From contig OZ251222.1 in the NCBI GenBank assembly GCA_965240325.2, positions 992,001 through 1,056,000 on the forward strand: 64,000 nt of DNA, read 5' to 3'. Positions 22,401 to 34,264 of the stretch are shown here, one piece after another (within the stretch, counting starts at the first letter, position 1; each line of letters opens with the position of its first letter). The translations under genes and the position numbers were made by a program. A model generated the notes under the pieces. The model saw nothing but the letters and a program-made list of their open reading frames with translations. It was not told where the DNA came from and did not search any database. The stretch is from Rebecca billardiae RCC1528 (taxonomy: Eukaryota; Haptophyta).

Positions 22401-25400
22401 TGGGCGGCAGCGTGCACGCGGCGCGCGACAGGGTGGCGCCGGGCACGGCGAGCAGCAGCGTCGCCGGCGCTGCGCACGCGCCGTCGAGCACGCAGCACAG
22501 CCCGTCGGCCGCGAGCTCGCGCCCAAAGCCCGCGCCGGTCAGCGTGACGCGCGTGCCGCCGCCGAGCGGCCCGCCGAGCGGCATGAACGAGTCGAGCCGC
22601 ACCGCAGAGATGTCGTACAGCGAGATCGCAATCTCGCCGAACGCGTTGAAGACGACGTCGCGCGCGTCGCCGTTGAGCGAGAGCTGCACCGCGTACCGCG
22701 CGCCGGCGACCGCCTCGGACGCCTGGATCTCGCGGCACACGGCGGTCGCGTTGTCGAGCACGGCGGCAGGGCGGCCGAACGGCTCGGCGCCGCCCTCGCG
22801 CGTGTACAGGCACGTGGCCACGCCCGCGCCGAGGTCGACAAAGCCCGCGCCCGTGAGCGTGAGCGGCACCGGCGCGGACGCGAGCGCGGCGGCGGGCACG
22901 CTCGAGGCCAGCTCGGCGGTGTACAGCGCGAGCTGGCTGCCGCCCGTCCCGAACGTGACGCCGGTCGGGCTCAGCTCCACGCCGACGCGCTGCACGGCCG
23001 CGCCGCTCGGCAGGCGGAGGAGCGGCAGCGGGCAGCGCACCTCGGTGGGCGAGAGCAGAGTGCCCGGCACGACCGCGCGCCCGTCGAAGCGGCACGCGAG
23101 CCCGCCGAGATCGGCGAAGCCCGCGCCGCGCAGCACGACGGAGCGCCCCTCGAGCCCGTCAGGCACGCCCGCCGGCTCGACGGCCGCTATCACGATGGCG
23201 GACGCGTCGAACCAGACGAACGTGCGCGTCGCGACGAGCGCGGCGGGCGACGAGCCGTCGCCCGCGCGCAGCTCGACGGCGACCGCGCCCGCGCTGAGCG
23301 GCGCCTCGAGCGGCTCGCACTCGACGGCGGTGGGCGTGAGCGAGCGCACGCCCGCCTCGAGCAGCGAGCCCGCCGCCGCCGCCGCGCTCGCGTTGGCGGC
23401 GTCGGCGGGGTAGAAGGCGCAGCTGAGCGCCGCGCGGAACGGGAGCGCCGGCTCGAGCCCGAGCCCGAGGATCGTCACGTTGGTCGGCGCGCCGACCGCC
23501 GCGCCGAGCGGGCGCACGCCGAGCAGCTCGGCGGTCGCGAGCGCGGGCGTGGGCGGGCTCGGCGGCGGTGCGGGCGATATGCGCGGCGGAGGCGGCAGCG
23601 TGGGCGGCGGCGTCGGCGGCGGCGACGGGCTCGGCGGCGGGGGCTTCGACGGGGGCGGCGGCGACGGGCTCGGCGGTGGCGGCGGGTTGGGCGGCGGCGG
23701 GCGGCTCGGCGGCGACGGCGGGCTCGGCGGTGGCGAGCTGAATTCGCAGCTGCCGTCGTCAAACGTTGCGCTCGAGTCGTAGTTCACACCCGCCTCGTCC
23801 GTGCAGCCGGCAAAGACGCGCGTGGGCAGCTGGGTGAGCTCCAGCCCAAGCGCAGCCTGCAGCTCGTCGAGCGTGCGGTTGGCGAGCGAGACCTCGACGT
23901 CGAGCATCGGGCCGTCCGCCTCGCGCTGGTAGATCTCGACGGTGAGCAGCACCGAGCCGCCGCCCAGCCCGACGATGCGCATCTGCTCGGGCGGGATGCC
24001 CGTCAGCGCCGCCATCCCGGCGAGGATCTCGCCGATCGCCTCGGGCGTGAGCTCGGACACGACGCCGTCGACGGGCACGGAGAGGAGCGTGAGCGAGCCC
24101 GGCGGCGACGGCGGCGGCGACGGCGGCGGCGACGGCGGCAGCAGAGGTGGGGGCGACGGCGGATGCGGCGGCGGGTAGGGCTCTGTGCGCGGCGGCGGCG
24201 GCGGCGACGGAGGCGACAGCGGCGACGGGGGCGGCGACGGCGGCGGCGGTGGTGGCGACGGCGAGGGCGGCGGCGGGCGCGGCGGCGGGCGCGGCGGCGC
24301 GCTCGGCGGGGGCAAGGGCGGCGACGAGGGCGGAGGCCGGGGCGGCGGCGGCGGCAGCGGCAATGTGCGCGGGGGCGGCGGAGGGCTCGGCGGTGGCATC
24401 GGCGGCGAAACCGGTGGCGGGGACGGCGGTGGGGACGGTGGCGTCGACGGCGGCAGCGGGCTTGGTGGCGGTGCCGGCGGCGGCGATGGCGGGGGCCGCG
24501 GTGGCGCAGCCGGCGGCGGCGGGCTCGGCGGCGGGCGGGGCGGGGCGGCTGGTGGCGGGCTCGGCGGTGGGCTAGGCGGCTGGCTGGGGGTCGGGCTGGG
24601 CGGCGGGTTGGACGGCGGGCTCGGTGGTGGCGGGGTTGGCGGCAGGCCCGGCGGTGGGCTAGGCGGGGGACTCGGCGGCGGGGACGGCGGCAGGCTCGGT
24701 GGCGGGCTTGGTGGCGGACTCGGCGGTGGCGGGGTCGGCGGCGGGCTCGGCGGCGGGTTTGGTGGCAGGCTTGGCGGTGGCGGGGTCGGCGGCGGAGTCG
24801 GCGGCAGGCTCGGCGGCGGGGTCGGCGGCGGGCTTGGCGGCGGGCTGAGCGGCGGGCTGAACGGCGGGCTCGGTGGTGGTGGTCTCGGTGGGGGGCTCGG
24901 CGGCGGGCTCGGTGGGGGGCTCGGAGGCAGGCTCGGCGGTGGTGGGCTTGGCGGCGGGCTCGGTGGCGCGCTTGGTGGCGGTGGGTTGGGGGGTGGGCTC
25001 GGTGGAGGGCTCGGCGGCGGGCTTGGCGGTGGTGGGCTCGGCGGCGGGCTCGGCGGCGGGCTCGGCGGCGCGCTTGGTGGTGGCGGGTTGGGGGGCGGGC
25101 TCGGTGGGGGGCTCGGCGGCACGCTCGGCGGTGGTGGGCTCGGCGGCGGGTGGGGCGGTGGGCTCGGCGGCGGGCTCGGCGGTGGTCGGTTCGGCAGCGG
25201 GCTCGGCGGCGGGCTCGGCGGCGGGCTCGGTGGTGGTGCGCTCGGCGGCGGGCTCGGTGGCGCGCTTGGTGGCGGTGGGTTGGGGGGCGGGCTCGGTGGG
25301 GGGCTCGGCGGCGGGCTCGGCGGTGGTGGGCTGGGCGGCAGGCTCGGTGGTGGGCTCGATGGCGCGCTCGGTGGCGGTGGGTTGGGGGGCGGGCTCGGTG

Positions 25401-28400
25401 GAGGGCTCGGTGGCGGGCTCGGCGGCGCGCTCGGTGGCGGTGGGTTGGGGGGTGGGCTCGGTGGGGGGCTCGGCGGCGGGCTCGGCGGTGGTGGGCTCGG
25501 CGGCGGGCTCGGCGGCGCGCTCGGTGGCGGTGGGTTGGGGGGTGGGCTCGGTGGTGGGCTCGGCGGCGGGCTCGGCGGTGGTGGGCTCGGCGGCGGGCTC
25601 GGAGCGGGGCTCGGTGGCGCGCTCGGTGGCGGTGGGTTGGGTGGCGGGCTCGGTGGGGGGCTCGGCGGCGACCTCGGCGGCGGTAGGCTCGGCGGCGGGT
25701 ATGTTGGTGGTGGGCTCGGCGGCGGGCGCGGCGGTGGCAGCAGTGGCGGCAGGCTCGGCGGCGGGTTGGGCGGTGGACTCGGCGGCGGCGCCGGCGGCGG
25801 TGGGCTCGGCGGCGGGCTTGGCGGTGGGCTCTGTGGCGGGCTCGGAGGCGAGCTCGGCGGTGGTGGGCTCGGCGGTGGTGGGCTCGGCGGCGGGCTCGGC
25901 GGTGGAGGGCTCGGCGGCGGGCTTGGCGGTGGTGGGCTCGGCGGCGGGCTCGGTGGGGGGCTTTGTGGTGGGCTCGGAGGTGAGCTCGGCGGTGGTGGGC
26001 TCGGCGGTGGTGGGCTCGGCGGCGGGCTCGGTGGTGGTGGGCTCGGCGGCGGGGTCGGTGGGGGGCTTTGTGGCGGGCTTGGAGGCGAGCTCTGTGGTGG
26101 TGGGCTCGGTGGTGGTGGGCTCGGCGGCGGGCTCGGCGGTGGCAGCAGTGGCGGCAGGCTCGGCGGCGGGTTGGGCGGTGGACTCGGCGGCGGCGCCGGC
26201 AGCGGTGGGCTCGGCGGCGGGCTTGGCGGTGGGCTCTGTGGCGGGCTCGGAGGCGAGCTCGGTGGTGGTGGGCTCGGCGGTGGTGGGCTCGGCGGCGGGC
26301 TCGGAGGTGGTGGGCTCGGCGGCGGGCTCGGCGGTGGGCTCTGTGGCGGGCTCGGAGGCGAGCTCGGTGGTGGTGGGCTCGGCGGTGGTGGGCTCGGCGG
26401 CGGGCTCGGAGGTGGTGGGCTCGGCGGCGGGCTCGGCGGTGGGCTCTGTGGCGGGCTCGGAGGCGAGCTCGGTGGTGGTGGGCTCGGCGGTGGTGGGCTC
26501 GGCGGTGGCACCGGCGGCGGTGGGCTCGGCGGCGGGCTTGGCGGTGGGCTCTGTGGCGGGCTCGGAGGCGAGCTCGGTGGTGGTGGGCTCGGCGGTGGTG
26601 GGCTTGGCGGCGGGCTCGGCGGTGGTGGGCTCGGCGGCGGGGTCGGTGGTGGGCTTTGTGGTGGGCTCGGAGGCGAGCTCGGCGGTGGTGGGCTCGGCGG
26701 CGGTGGGCTCGGCGGCGGGCTCGGCGGCGGGTTGGGCGGTGGGCTCGGCGGCGGGTTGGGCGGTGGGCTCGGCGGTGGCGCCGGCGGTGGTGGGCTCGGC
26801 GGCGGGCTCGGCGGCGGTGGGCTCGGTGGTGGAGCCGGCGGCGGTGGACTCGGTGGCGGGCTCGGCGGTGGTGGGCTCGGCGGCGGGGCAGGCGGCGGCG
26901 GGCTCGGCGGCGGTGGACTTGGTGGTGGAGAAGGTGGCGGCTGGCCCGGCGGCTGGCTCGGCGGGGGGGATGGCGGAGGGCGTGGAGGTGGACTGGGCGG
27001 GGGTAACGGGGGCGGCGCCGGCGGCAGCGATGGCGGTGGGCTCGGTGGCGGGCTCGGCGTTGGCGGTGGCGAGGGTTCTGGTAGGCCGTCAAGCGAGATC
27101 ACGTACGCCTCTCCTCTATCGCCGTTTCCCCTGTACGCGCCCACAAACAGCTCAGGGGAACCGTCTCCAGAGAGGTCACCGAGCGCAGCAACGCCGTGCC
27201 CAAATATGTTCGCGACCGTGAGCTCGGCACTGAGGCTCGGGGTCTCGTGACCGATCTTGCGCTGCGAGCGCACAGTGCCGTCTCGCTGCATGTACAGCAC
27301 GTACACGGCTGCAGAGGTGCCGTAGTTTGCCTCGCCGACGAGCGCGTCCGGAATCCCGTCGACGTCGAGGTCTCCTGCACCCGCGCAGCTAATGCCAAAC
27401 CAGCCATGATCAAGCGCGTTGAGAACAATCCCGCCTTCCTCGCGCGCGAGCCTCACGTGGGACTTCACCGTCCCGTTGCGGTTCAGGAAGAGCACGTACG
27501 CTGCGCCGCGACGAGGCTCGCCTATGTTCGAGTACGGCGCGCCCACAATCGCGTCGGGCACGCCGTCATCGTCCAGGTCGCCGAGGCCACCAATGCTGTA
27601 GCCGAACCGCCCACCACTGGTCAGAATGTCGGGGAGTCCGCCCACGCCAGATGCGATCTGTGCCTCTCCCTTGACGGTGCCATTGGCGTGCAGGAAGAGC
27701 ACCCACGCCTCGCCGCGGTTGTTGTAGCGGGAATAGGCGCCGACCATCACGTCCGTCACGTTGTCGCCATCCACGTCACCCAGCGATGCGAGAGCGGCGC
27801 CTATCCAGCCGACGTCCTCCACCCCGTGCGTGATGCCGAGCGTGGACGCCGAGATCTCGACGTAGGATTTGGTCGTGCCGGCCGGCGTGAGGAAGATGAA
27901 CCAGCACGCTCCCCTCCGAAGGCACACGCCAATGTCGGTGACGTTGTCGCCGTCGAGATCACCGAGAGACGCGAGGCCGTAGCCGAAGTAGCTCAAGTAC
28001 CCGTAGGAGGCATCGAAACCAGGGGACCCCTCGCCGACCATGTACTCGTCCTTGACGGTGCCGTCAGCGTTAAGGAGGAGGATGAAGACAGAGCCGTCGC
28101 CTCCTCCTCCACCATACGCCATATTCGGGGCCGAGACGAGAGCATCAGGGATTCCGTCGCCGTCGAAGTCTCCGAGTGCCGCCGTGCGCATGGCGAACAA
28201 TTTGTTGGTTAGGAGCGGTGTACTCAGCCCACCCTGGCCGTTTGAGATGATGGTGTAGGCCAGTACCATGTCTGGTGGCGGCGGCGGCAGCGGCGGGCTC
28301 GGCGGCGGGCTCGGCGGCGGGCTCGGCGGCGGGCTGAACGGCGGGCTCGGGGGTGGGCTCGGCGGGCGTGGCGGGCTGGGCGGCGGGCTTGGTGGCGCGC

Positions 28401-31400
28401 TTGGAGGCGGCGGGGTGGGAGGCGGGCTCGGTGGCGGGCTCGGCGGCGGGATCGGCGGTGGTGGGCTCGGCGGGGGGCTCGGTGGGGGGCTCGGTGGCGC
28501 GCTTGGAGGCGGCTGGGTGGGGGGTGGGCTCGGCGGCTGGCTCGGCGGCGGCGGCGGCGGCGGTGGAGCCGGCGGCGGCGGACTTGGCGGTGGAGGCGGT
28601 GGATTCGGCGGCGGCAGCGGCGGTGGTGGGCTCGGTGGCGGTGCTGGCGGCGGTGGGCTCGGCGGCGGGCTCGGCGGGTGCGGCGCCGCCTCGCCGCGCA
28701 GGCCCAGCACGTACACCGCGCCGCGGTCCGCGCCGCCGTCGTCGTCAAAGGGCGCGCCGACCACGCACTTGCCAGAGCCGTCGCCGTCGTGGTCGGCGAG
28801 CAACACCACGCCTGATCCAAAGCGGTCGCCGCTCTCAAGCGCCGCGGTCGAGCCCCCGAGGCCGCGCGAGATCTTCTCCGAGTACCGCACCGTACCGTCG
28901 GGTCGGAGGTAGAGCACAAACACTGCGCCGGACGCGCTGTCGTAGCCGCCGGCGCCGACGATGGCGTCGGGCACGCCATCGCCATCGACATCCCTGCCAC
29001 CCGAGACCCCGAGGCCAAACTGAGCCTCGTCAGCATCGAGACCGACCATGCCACCACCCGCTGTCGCCGAGATCTTCTGCGCCGCCTTCACGCTCCCATC
29101 GGTGTTCAGGAAGAGGACGTAAACCGCCCCCCTGTCGTTGCCGCCATCGTCCTCACGAAACGCCCCCACAATCGCGTCGGTGGCTCCGTCGCCGTCCAAG
29201 TCGCCGAGGGCCGACACGTCAAAGCCGAAGTTCAAACCCTGCGCCGTCGCACTCGGGTCGACGTCGAGGTGGTAGTGCACCACCTCCGCCTTGACAGTGC
29301 CGTCCGTGTTGAGCAAGAGCACGAAAACGCGGTTGAAGGTGTAGGCGCCGACGAGCGCATCTGGCACACCGTCCGAGTCGATGTCGCCAAGGCCGGCGAC
29401 GCCGCAGCCAAAGCGCGCACCCGCGGGCAGGTCGTAGCTCAGCCCGCCCTGAGTATCGGAGATCTTGGTGCTGCTCTTGAGCGTGCCCTGTGCCGTGAGG
29501 AACACGATGTACGCCGCGCCTACATTCGTGCCGCCGTCGCCGTCATCCCTGTCGCCGACGATCACGTCCGTCACGTTGTCGCCGTCCACGTCGCCCAGAC
29601 CATCCGCAGCATATCCAAACGCGGTGGTGCCGGCAACTTCGAGGACGTGCTCTTGCTTCACCGTGCCGTTCGCGTGGAGCAGCAGCACGTACGCTTGGCC
29701 ATTGCTGCCGCCGTTGGGGGCCCCGGCTACAAGGTCGCCGACGCCGTCGCCATCAAAGTCACCGATCGAACCGGGGTGGTTTCCAAGGTTGGCGCCGTCG
29801 GCGAGCGGGCCGGTGAGGCCGCCCTCGGTCGACGAGATCTTCTGCGTGCTCACCACCGTCGACGGTGGCGGCGCACCACGCAGGCCCAGCACGTACACCG
29901 CGCCGCGGTCCGCGCCGCCGTCGTCGTCAGAGCTCGCGCCGACCACGCACTTGCCAGAGCCGTCGCCGTCGTGGTCGGCGAGCAACACCACGCCTGATCC
30001 AAAGCGGTCGCCGCTCTCAAGCGCCGCGGTCGAGCCCCCGAGGCCGCGCGAGATCTTCTCCGAGTACCGCACCGTACCGTCGGGTCGGAGGTAGAGCACA
30101 AACACTGCGCCGGACGCGCTGTCGTAGCCGCCGGCGCCGACGATGGCGTCGGGCACGCCATCGCCATCGACATCCCTGCCACCCGAGACCCCGAGGCCAA
30201 ACTGAGCCTCGTCAGCATCGAGACCGACCATGCCACCACCCGCTGTCGCCGAGATCTTCTGCGCCGCCTTCACGCTCCCATCGGTGTTCAGGAAGAGGAC
30301 GTAAACCGCCCCCCTGTCGTTGCCGCCATCGTCCTCACGAAACGCCCCCACAATCGCGTCGGTGGCTCCGTCGCCGTCCAAGTCGCCGAGGGCCGACACG
30401 TCAAAGCCGAAGTTCAAACCCTGCGCCGTCGCACTCGGGTCGACGTCGAGGTGGTAGTGCACCACCTCCGCCTTGACAGTGCCGTCCGTGTTGAGCAAGA
30501 GCACGAAAACGCGGTTGAAGGTGTAGGCGCCGACGAGCGCATCTGGCACACCGTCCGAGTCGATGTCGCCAAGGCCGGCGACGCCGCAGCCAAAGCGCGC
30601 ACCCGCGGGCAGGTCGTAGCTCAGCCCGCCCTGAGTATCGGAGATCTTGGTGCTGCTCTTGAGCGTGCTCTGTGCCGTGAGGAACACGATGTACGCCGCG
30701 CCTACATTCGTGCCGCCGTCGCCGTCATCCCTGTCGCCGACGATCACGTCCGTCACGTTGTCGCCGTCCACGTCGCCCAGACCATCCGCAGCATATCCAA
30801 ACGCGGTGGTGCCGGCAACTTCGAGGACGTGCTCTTGCTTCACCGTGCCGTTCGCGTGGAGCAGCAGCACGTACGCTTGGCCATTGCTGCCGCCGTTGGG
30901 GGCCCCGGCTACAAGGTCGCCGACGCCGTCGCCATCAAAGTCACCGATCGAACCGGGGTGGTTTCCAAGGTTGGCGCCGTCGGCGAGCGGGCCGGTGAGG
31001 CCGCCCTCGGTCGACGAGATCTTCTGCGTGCTCACCACCGTCGACGGTGGCGGCGCACCACGCAGGCCCAGCACGTACACCGCGCCGCGGTCCGCGCCGC
31101 CGTCGTCGTCAAAGGCCGCGCCGACCATGCACTTGCCAGAGCCGTCGCCATCGTGGTCGGCGAGCAACACCACGCCTGATCCAAAGCCGTCGCCGCTCTC
31201 GAGCACCGCGCTCGAGCCCCCGAGGCCGCGCGAGATCTTCTCCGAGTACCGCACCGTACCGTCGGGCCGGAGGTAGAGCACAAACACTGCGCCGGACCTG
31301 CTGTCGTAGTTGCCGGCGCCGACGATGGCGTCGGGCACGCCATCCCCATCGACATCCGGGCCACCCGAGACTGCCCAGCCAAACTCAGCATCGTCAGCAT

Positions 31401-33333
31401 CGAGACCGACCACGCCGCCGCCCGCTGTCGCCGAGATCTTCTGCGCCGCCTTCACGCTCCCATCGGTGTTCAGAAAGAGGACGTAAACCGCCCCCCTGTT
31501 GAAGCCGCCATCGTCCTCACGATGCGCCCCCACGATCACGTCGGTGGCTCCGTCGCCGTCCAAGTCGCCGAGGGCAGACACGTCGAAGCCAAAGTTCAAA
31601 CCCTGCTGCGTCGCGCTCGGGTCGACGTCGAGGTGGTAGTGCACCACCTCCGCCTTGACGGTGCCGTCCGTGTTGAGCAAGAGCACGAAAACGCGGTTGT
31701 CGTTGTAGGCGCCGACGAGCGCATCTGGCACACCGTCCGAGTCGATATCGCCAAGGCCGGCGACGCCGATGCCAAAGTGCGCTGAACTGGGCAGGTCGTA
31801 GCTCAGCCCGCCCTGAGTATCGGAGATCTTGGTGCTGCTCTTGAGCGTGCCCTGTGCCGTGAGGAACACGATGTACGCTGCGCCTGCATTCCCGCCGCCG
31901 TCGTCGTCAAGCCAGTCGCCGACGATCACGTCCGTCACGTTGTCGCCGTCCACGTCGCCCAGACCATCAGCAGCATGGCCAAACGCGGTGGTGCCGCCAA
32001 CTTCGAGGACGTGCTCTTGCTTCACCGTGCCGTTCGCGTGGAGCAGCAGCACGTACGCTTGGCCATTGCTGCCGCTGTTGGCGGCCCCGACGACAAGGTC
32101 GCCCACGCCGTCGCCATCAAAGTCACCGATCGAACCGGGATGGTATCCAAACCTGGCGCCGTCGGCGAGCGGGCCGGTGAGGCCGCCCTCGGTCGACGAG
32201 ATCTTCTGCGTGCTCACCACGGGCACCTGTGGCAGCCACGACGGTCTCGGCTGCGGTGGCGATGGCGGCGGTGTCGGCGGCAGCGATGGTGGCGGTTGCG
32301 CCGGCGGAGCTGACGGAGGGGGGCTGGGGGGCGGGAAGGGCGGTGGGCTTGGCGGAGGAGTCGGCGGCGGCGGGCTCTGTGGCGGGCTTGGTGGAGACGA
32401 AGGGGCAGGGGGGGGGCTCGGCGGCGGCAATGGTGGCGGTGGGCTTGGTGGTGGAGCCGGTGGCGGGTCTGGTGGCGGGCTCGGCGGCGTGCTCGGCGGC
32501 GGTGGGCTCGGCGGCGGCGGGCTCGGCGGCGGGCTCGGGGGCGGTGGGCTCGGCGGCGGGGCCGGTGGCGGTGGGCTCGGCGGCGGGGCCGGCGGTGGCG
32601 GGCTCGGCGGCGGGCTCGGCGGCGGGCTCGGCGGCGGCGGCGGAGGAGCCGGCGGCTGACTCGGCGGCGGCGGCAGTGGAGCTGGCGGCGGCGGACTTGG
32701 CGGTGGATTTGGCGGCGGCGGACTTGGCGGTGGAGCCGGCGGCGGCGGTGGGCTCGGCGGCTGGCTCGGCGGCGGCGGTGGTGGAGCCGGCGGCTGGCTC
32801 GGCGGCGGCGGCGGTGGAGCTGGCGGCGGCGGACTTGGCGGTGGATTCGGCGGCGGCGGACTTGGCGGTGGAGCCGGCGGCGGCGGTGGGCTCGGCGGCT
32901 GGCTCGGCGGCGGCGGCGGTGGAGCCGGCGGCGGCGGTGGGCTCGGCGGCTGGCTCGGCGGCGGCGGTGGTGGAGCCGGCGGCTGGCTCGGCGGCGGCGG
33001 CGGTGGAGCTGGCGGCGGCGGACTTGGCGGTGGATTCGGCGGCGGCGGACTTGGCGGTGGAGCCGGCGGCGGCGGTGGGCTCGGCGGCTGGCTCGGCGGC
33101 GGCGGCGGTGGAGCCGGCGGCGGCGGTGGGCTCGGCGGCTGGCTCGGCGGCGGCGGTGGTGGAGCCGGCGGCTGGCTCGGCGGCGGCGGCGGTGGAGCTG
33201 GCGGCGGCGGACTTGGCGGTGGATTCGGCGGCGGCGGACTTGGCGGTGGAGCCGGCGGCGGCGACGGGACCTGGCCGTTGGCGAAGGTCAAGATCGCGAG
33301 CACCGTCACGAGATGCACGTGCGCTGTCCGCAT
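16314..33333 (-). CDS. giant polycystin-1/adhesion-receptor-like protein: Pro-rich, FG-GAP, IPT, REJ, GPS, multi-TM
   Basis: One uninterrupted frame covers 33333-16528, and coding similarity continues in shifted frames to a stop at 16314. Order by residue: signal peptide 1-21; (SPPP)-type Pro-rich 24-370; three FG-GAP propeller blocks about 371-1548 (repeated GDFDGDGVGDLV, GDVDGDNVTDVIVG); Pro-rich to 1690; fourth, diverged FG-GAP block to 2081; about 1,000 residues of Pro-rich shaft; an adhesin-like module ending in GCTDEAGVNYDSSATFDDGS (about 3085-3200); about five IPT/TIG domains; an REJ/PKD-like region (about 3800-4500); an Asp/Ala run; an EGF-like module; a GPS motif (CHFWNETEQRW...CACDHLTDFAAL, about 4900-4950); then about five membrane segments. 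REJ plus GPS plus the TM region suggests polycystin-1-like self-cleaving surface receptors; hydroxyproline-rich shafts are known from algal pherophorins and walls. The C-terminal channel domain of polycystins is not evident. The frame shifts near 17270, 17045 and 16575, by assembly error or by decay. Confidence 0.85.
24090..27060 (-). repeat. long low-complexity (SPPP)n-coding region
   Basis: About 3 kb of GGCGGYGGGCTC-type repeats, encoding roughly 1,000 residues of SPPPSPPP and variants with N, A, T and L. Several higher-order units are visible, for example around 25000-25700 and 25800-26700. Confidence 0.9.
28690..31060 (-). repeat. 1,182-bp tandem duplication of an FG-GAP propeller block
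   Basis: Two near-identical copies, period 1182 bp (394 codons), meet at about 29870. Shared landmarks at 29269/30451 and 29465/30647 give the same offset. A third, more diverged copy lies at 31060-32220, and a fourth, distant one at 27090-28265. Confidence 0.9.
32640..33270 (-). repeat. 189-bp tandem repeat encoding the N-terminal Pro-rich shaft
   Basis: Period 189 bp (63 codons): the same GTGGATTCGG landmark sits at 32841, 33030 and 33219. Units encode PPP with interspersed S, A, N and Q. Confidence 0.85.
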
Positions 33334-34000
33334 CTTGCTGCTGACTGATGATTCCGCGACGAGAGCGGAGAGGGCTCCTGTGATTACTCACCGACTGTGC
33401 ATAACAGGTACGTACTCGGTAGCGGGTAGAACCAAGGATGGTACGGGGGGCCGCCAAGGCCCTGATGACTACTGAGCCCGCGTCCCCGCGCATACGTTTA
33501 CAGGTAACAATGATGACTACTGTGTGACGTGCATGCACCACCAAAGTACCATCAACAACGAACATCTACATCTCCCCGCCTTTGTATTGGGCTCCGGGTG
33601 ATCAGACCGTCGTCATCATCATGATGACGAATGAAGTAGAAAGAAAGGTGCGTCGTTCGGGCGGATACCCCCATACAGAACCTTCGAAAACTGTTTGCTC
33701 TCTGAGAGGGAATAGCATGGATTCGAATCAAGACGAGATCATCATCATCATTACTGCTACTGCTTTTTACCATCATCGCTGCATGATTTATTCTGTTTCA
33801 TCCCTCTCATCTGTCGGCATCCAATGAATCCATGCACGACACGGTAAATGACGCTTCAGAGGCGTCGGCCGCCAGTCTGATCACCCGGAGCCCGTTATAA
33901 AGGGGAATTTATAAAAGTACAGTCGGAGGCGGGCAAATAGTTCGTCAATGATTGGGGATACCGCACAGTATTCAGTATGGGGGCACGGTGAGAGTTGGCG
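33334..34000. other. 5' flank of the giant gene
   Basis: AT-richer than the gene and stop-rich in all frames. It contains the presumed promoter of the giant gene. A GATTCGAATC palindrome near 33720 is not part of a tRNA. Confidence 0.45.
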
Positions 34001-34001
34001 G

Positions 34002-34156
34002 GCCTGAGCTGTGTGCGCTCTTATTCTTAGTGTATAATATTATGAAACTCATTCTAAGATTTCATGACGCGGGTAGGACGGCGCGTCTCCTCATTTGTCG
34101 TCGGCAATACATAAAGTACAGTTTACTAAGAATAAGAGACGCACACAGCTCAGGCA
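34002..34156. mobile_element. small inverted-repeat element with unit A at both ends
   Basis: The left end (34002-34032) is unit A in minus orientation (GCCTGAGCTGTGTGCG...TTATTCTTAGT). The right end (34119-34156) is unit A in plus orientation. The interior is about 85 bp and AT-rich. Size and structure fit a MITE of about 155 bp. No clear target-site duplication is seen. Confidence 0.5.
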
Positions 34157-34264
34157 GGCGACAGTACTCGATCGTCGACAAGACGACAACCTTGAGAGCG
34201 CGACTTGAGCCGCTGCAGCGCGATCCACCTGCGCTGCGCAGCTCGCATGGGCCTGCTGCGCCCT

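Noticed and set aside
24003-27092. Minus-strand frame rich in His/Arg (HHRARRRAH)
   Set aside because: It is a frame shadow of the same proline-repeat DNA, with no domain and no start signal.
24185-27250. Very long plus-strand frame rich in Gly/Leu (GGGLGGGL)
   Set aside because: It is the antisense of the (SPPP)n region of the giant gene; GC-rich triplet repeats keep all frames open.
33700-33750. Possible tRNA (GATTCGAATC T-arm-like palindrome)
   Set aside because: Stems on either side do not pair and no acceptor or anticodon arm can be drawn on either strand.
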